Shown one piece after another: positions 7,880-9,409 of a stretch of DNA of 9,409 nt. A program made the translations under genes and the position numbers. Each line of letters starts with the position of its first letter. The first letter of the stretch is position 1. Source of the DNA: an uncultured Eubacteriales bacterium (GTDB lineage Bacteria; Bacillota; Clostridia; UMGS1810); the NCBI GenBank assembly GCA_900555295.1, contig USKN01000059.1:1-9409 (forward strand), in the 5' to 3' direction. The notes beneath the pieces are model-generated. The model saw only the letters and a program-made list of their open reading frames with translations, was not told the origin of the DNA and did not search any database.

Positions 7880-8167
7880 TTATTTTGTACCGAGTGCCGC
7901 TTCAAGCCATACAACACCTATATCGAGCGCTCTGAAAAGACCGTCTTTTTCGGTTTTTTTGGTAATGCGTCCGTTTTCAACCAATGTTACAACAACATCA
8001 TTTGCAATATCGAGTCCTTTAAAATTATCCGAACCCATAATTTCCATTTGCACATATACATCGTCGTTTAAATTTCCGTACACAATTAAATTGCCTCTTT
8101 TTACAAGAGGAATATTTTTATAGAGCAGCGCTGTTTGCTCTTGTTGTTCCTTTTTTGCTTTTGGCAT
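7880..8167 (-). CDS. Conserved-looking small protein of unknown function, first gene of the pncB-rnf unit
   Basis: I do not recognise a named family. The 95-residue product begins with a charged, polar stretch (MPKAKKEQQEQ), then a segment likely to form beta strands (about 14-40, including LVKRGNLIVYGNLNDDVYVQMEIM). A valine-rich strand follows (VVVTLVENG, about 51-59), and it ends with a likely amphipathic helix (EKDGLFRALDIGVVWLEAAL). There is no signal peptide, membrane segment or cysteine. The start at 8167 is preferred because GGAGTG lies 8 to 9 bases upstream; in-frame ATGs further upstream (8191, 8215) have no such site and would overlap the promoter. I have an unverified impression that similar small proteins occur in other Clostridia. 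Being directly upstream of pncB and rnf, a role around NAD or Rnf is possible but nothing in the sequence shows it. Confidence 0.8.
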   Translation of the reverse strand: MPKAKKEQQEQTALLYKNIPLVKRGNLIVYGNLNDDVYVQMEIMGSDNFKGLDIANDVVVTLVENGRITKKTEKDGLFRALDIGVVWLEAALGTK

Positions 8168-8204
8168 TTTAAAATCACTCCAATTAAACATAATATAATA
8201 AGTA

Positions 8205-8210
8205 TATAAT
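8205..8210 (+). promoter_or_regulatory. Candidate -10 box for the divergent DUF421 gene
   Basis: The plus strand reads TATAAT exactly, within the second of two ATATAATAA copies (8193-8201 and 8204-8212). The hexamer 17 bases upstream (AATTAA) is a poor -35 match. If used, the transcript would start near 8217 and overlap the promoter of the minus-strand unit, so the two polymerases would compete. The A+T-rich context makes chance matches likely. Confidence 0.35.
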
Positions 8211-8234
8211 AACATATTTTTGGAAAAATGTAAA
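8206..8234 (-). promoter_or_regulatory. Sigma-A-type promoter for the small gene-pncB-rnf unit
   Basis: On the minus strand a -35 box TTTACA (8234-8229) and a -10 box TATTAT (8211-8206) are separated by exactly 17 bases; each differs from consensus at one position. Transcription would begin near 8199 and give a leader of about 32 bases before the ATG at 8167, too short for a riboswitch. The -10 box coincides with a TATAAT read on the other strand. No clear Rex-type operator (TTGTTAA/TTAACAA) is seen. Confidence 0.6.
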
Positions 8235-8264
8235 GTATAAAAAAAGAAAGAGATGATTTAATAT

Positions 8265-8945
8265 ATGCCGATATTATTTGTACGCACACTCATACTTTAC
8301 ACAATGGTAATTACGGCGCTCCGTCTTATGGGCAAACGTCAGATAGGCGAAATGCAGCCGAGCGAGCTTGTGGTATCCATTATGATATCCGACCTTGCAA
8401 GCATACCTATGAGCGACACGTCAATACCGCTTATGTACGGCATTGTACCCATATTTACGCTTGTTGTTGCGGAGCTTATAATATCGAGCGTACTTCTTAA
8501 AAACCTAAAAATACGCCGAATTGTAACGGGTGTACCGAGTATAATAGTATTAAAGGGGCAAATTTTGCAAAATGAAATGAAAAAACAGCGGTTTAACATA
8601 TCCGATTTAACCGAGCAGCTGCGGCTTCAGGGGTATTACGATTTAAGCGAGGTTGACACCGTAATGCTTGAAACAAACGGGCAGTTAACAGTTATACCCA
8701 AACCGCAGAACAAAGCGCCCACTTTGGGTGATTTAAACATAAAATCATCACGCGACAGCTTTCCCGTTGTAATTATATCGGAGGGCAAAATAATGTACAA
8801 AAATCTTAAATCGGCAAAAATATCTCAATCGCACATTATGAAAGTATTAAAAAAACATAACATACAAAATGAGCGCGACGTGTATTTTATGACGTTTTAC
8901 AAAAACGAATATTTTATTCAAAAAAAGCAAACAAAGGGGAAATAA
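8265..8945 (+). CDS. DUF421 (YetF-like) membrane protein
   Basis: The 226-residue protein matches the DUF421/YetF pattern. It has hydrophobic segments at about 3-20, 35-50 and 55-78, with the conserved RLMGKRQIGEMQPSELVV stretch at 20-37. A soluble part follows, with GVPSIIVLKGQI (89-100), ISDLTEQLRLQG (112-123) and EVDTVMLETNGQLTVIPK (129-146). The C-terminal third (about 165-218) is an extra mixed domain as in longer Firmicutes members. The biochemical role is not established; in Bacillus, YetF-type proteins are linked to spores and the membrane (recalled, not shown here). The ribosome binding site is weak (AGAGATG about 8 bases before ATG); an earlier ATG at 8253 meets a stop after two codons. 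It lies two bases before the DUF4363 gene. Confidence 0.88.
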   Translation: MPILFVRTLILYTMVITALRLMGKRQIGEMQPSELVVSIMISDLASIPMSDTSIPLMYGIVPIFTLVVAELIISSVLLKNLKIRRIVTGVPSIIVLKGQILQNEMKKQRFNISDLTEQLRLQGYYDLSEVDTVMLETNGQLTVIPKPQNKAPTLGDLNIKSSRDSFPVVIISEGKIMYKNLKSAKISQSHIMKVLKKHNIQNERDVYFMTFYKNEYFIQKKQTKGK

Positions 8946-8947
8946 AA

Positions 8948-9319
8948 ATGCGCAGTGTGGCAATTGCATTATGTATTACGCTTATACTTGTATTGTTTTT
9001 TATTGCAGACGGCATATACAGCAAAAATGTGGTACAAACCGTTCATATGTATACCGACAGAATAAAAGACGATATATACGGCAGCGGCGATACGGTAAAG
9101 GAATTAAAGAAATATTGGGAGAAAAACGAAAACACGCTTATGGCGCTTTCAAACCACAAGGTATGCAACGATATTTCGCAAAGCATAGCGCGCCTTGAAG
9201 TGTATTTAAATTACGGCAGCGAGGCAGATATGTATAAATATGCCGAGCTTAAAATTTTAAACGACTATGCCGATGATATTGTAAAACCCGAAAAACTTAA
9301 TTGGTATAATATATTTTAA
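8948..9319 (+). CDS. DUF4363 family protein with N-terminal membrane anchor
   Basis: This 123-residue protein has one N-terminal hydrophobic segment (about 4-20) and then a soluble, mostly helical, charged region predicted to lie outside the cell. It includes TVKELKKYWEKNENTLMALSNH and a second helix pair ending near residue 115. The length and layout fit DUF4363, which I recall being encoded next to DUF421 genes in Clostridia. It begins two bases after the DUF421 stop with GGGGA about 8 bases before ATG, so the two are almost certainly co-translated and may act together in the membrane. No catalytic motif is seen. The segment could also be an uncleaved signal anchor. No clear terminator follows. 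Confidence 0.75.
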   Translation: MRSVAIALCITLILVLFFIADGIYSKNVVQTVHMYTDRIKDDIYGSGDTVKELKKYWEKNENTLMALSNHKVCNDISQSIARLEVYLNYGSEADMYKYAELKILNDYADDIVKPEKLNWYNIF

Positions 9320-9357
9320 GATTTTGTTTTTTATATAACATTGAACACAAAAGGAGG

Positions 9358-9398
9358 CCTCGCCTTGAGGAGAGGCTCCGCCGTAGGCGGTGGTGAGG
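9358..9398. repeat. G+C-rich palindromic intergenic element, probable dispersed repeat
   Basis: After an A+T-rich spacer (9320-9350) the composition jumps to G+C-rich. An outer stem pairs CCTCGCC (9358-9364) with GGTGAGG (9392-9398, one G-U pair). Inside is a perfect hairpin CCGCC-GTA-GGCGG (9378-9390). GGAGAGG (9369-9375) could compete for the same 5' arm with one mismatch. The form is that of short palindromic repeats spread between genes in gut Clostridia, as I recall them. Only this copy is visible and its right boundary may lie outside the window. It has no T run, so it is not a standard terminator. Confidence 0.5.
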
Positions 9399-9409
9399 TG
9401 GGGGTATTA

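Noticed and set aside
8168..8215. Upstream in-frame ATGs (8191, 8215) for the small unknown gene
   Set aside because: They have no ribosome binding site, and the one at 8215 lies upstream of the proposed transcription start.
8168..8264. Riboswitch or NAD/redox operator before the pncB-rnf unit
   Set aside because: The predicted leader is only about 32 bases, and no Rex-like TTGTTAA/TTAACAA palindrome or structured aptamer is seen.

Overview
The window looks like chromosomal DNA from an anaerobic, low-to-medium G+C Gram-positive bacterium of the class Clostridia. The signs are an rnf cluster in the order C-D-G-E-A-B with a multi-cluster RnfB of clostridial type, strong AGGAGG-like ribosome binding sites before most genes, very A+T-rich intergenic DNA, a DUF421 (YetF-like)/DUF4363 gene pair, and a cytoplasmic-type M14 peptidase with PG-binding and LysM domains. 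No genus can be named from sequence alone.

Layout. Most of the window (8167 down to 65) is one minus-strand block. It starts at a good sigma-A-type promoter (8206-8234) and reads: a 95-residue protein of unknown function (7880-8167), nicotinate phosphoribosyltransferase pncB (6417-7859), then rnfC, rnfD, rnfG, rnfE, rnfA, rnfB (6391 down to 1420), and an M14 peptidoglycan peptidase gene (65-1354). From the small gene to rnfB the genes overlap or are separated by at most 25 bases, with no terminator seen, so they look like one transcription unit. An 18-bp hairpin (1356-1399) separates rnfB from the peptidase gene. It could end the rnf transcript, and it also covers the peptidase gene's ribosome binding site. 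A second small terminator-like hairpin lies at 11-28.

On the plus strand, divergent from the promoter region 8168-8264, are a DUF421/YetF-like membrane protein (8265-8945) and, two bases later, a DUF4363 protein (8948-9319). The window ends in a G+C-rich palindromic element (about 9358-9398) that looks like a dispersed intergenic repeat and runs towards the edge.

How the genes fit together. Rnf is a membrane ferredoxin:NAD+ oxidoreductase that uses electron flow from reduced ferredoxin to NAD+ to pump Na+ or H+ outward (established family knowledge). PncB feeds the NAD pool by salvaging nicotinate. Placing pncB in the same likely transcript as rnf would tie NAD supply to the NAD-reducing energy-conserving complex (inference). 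The unknown 95-residue protein leads this transcript and is the least explained gene here. No mobile element, CRISPR array, tRNA or rRNA was seen.
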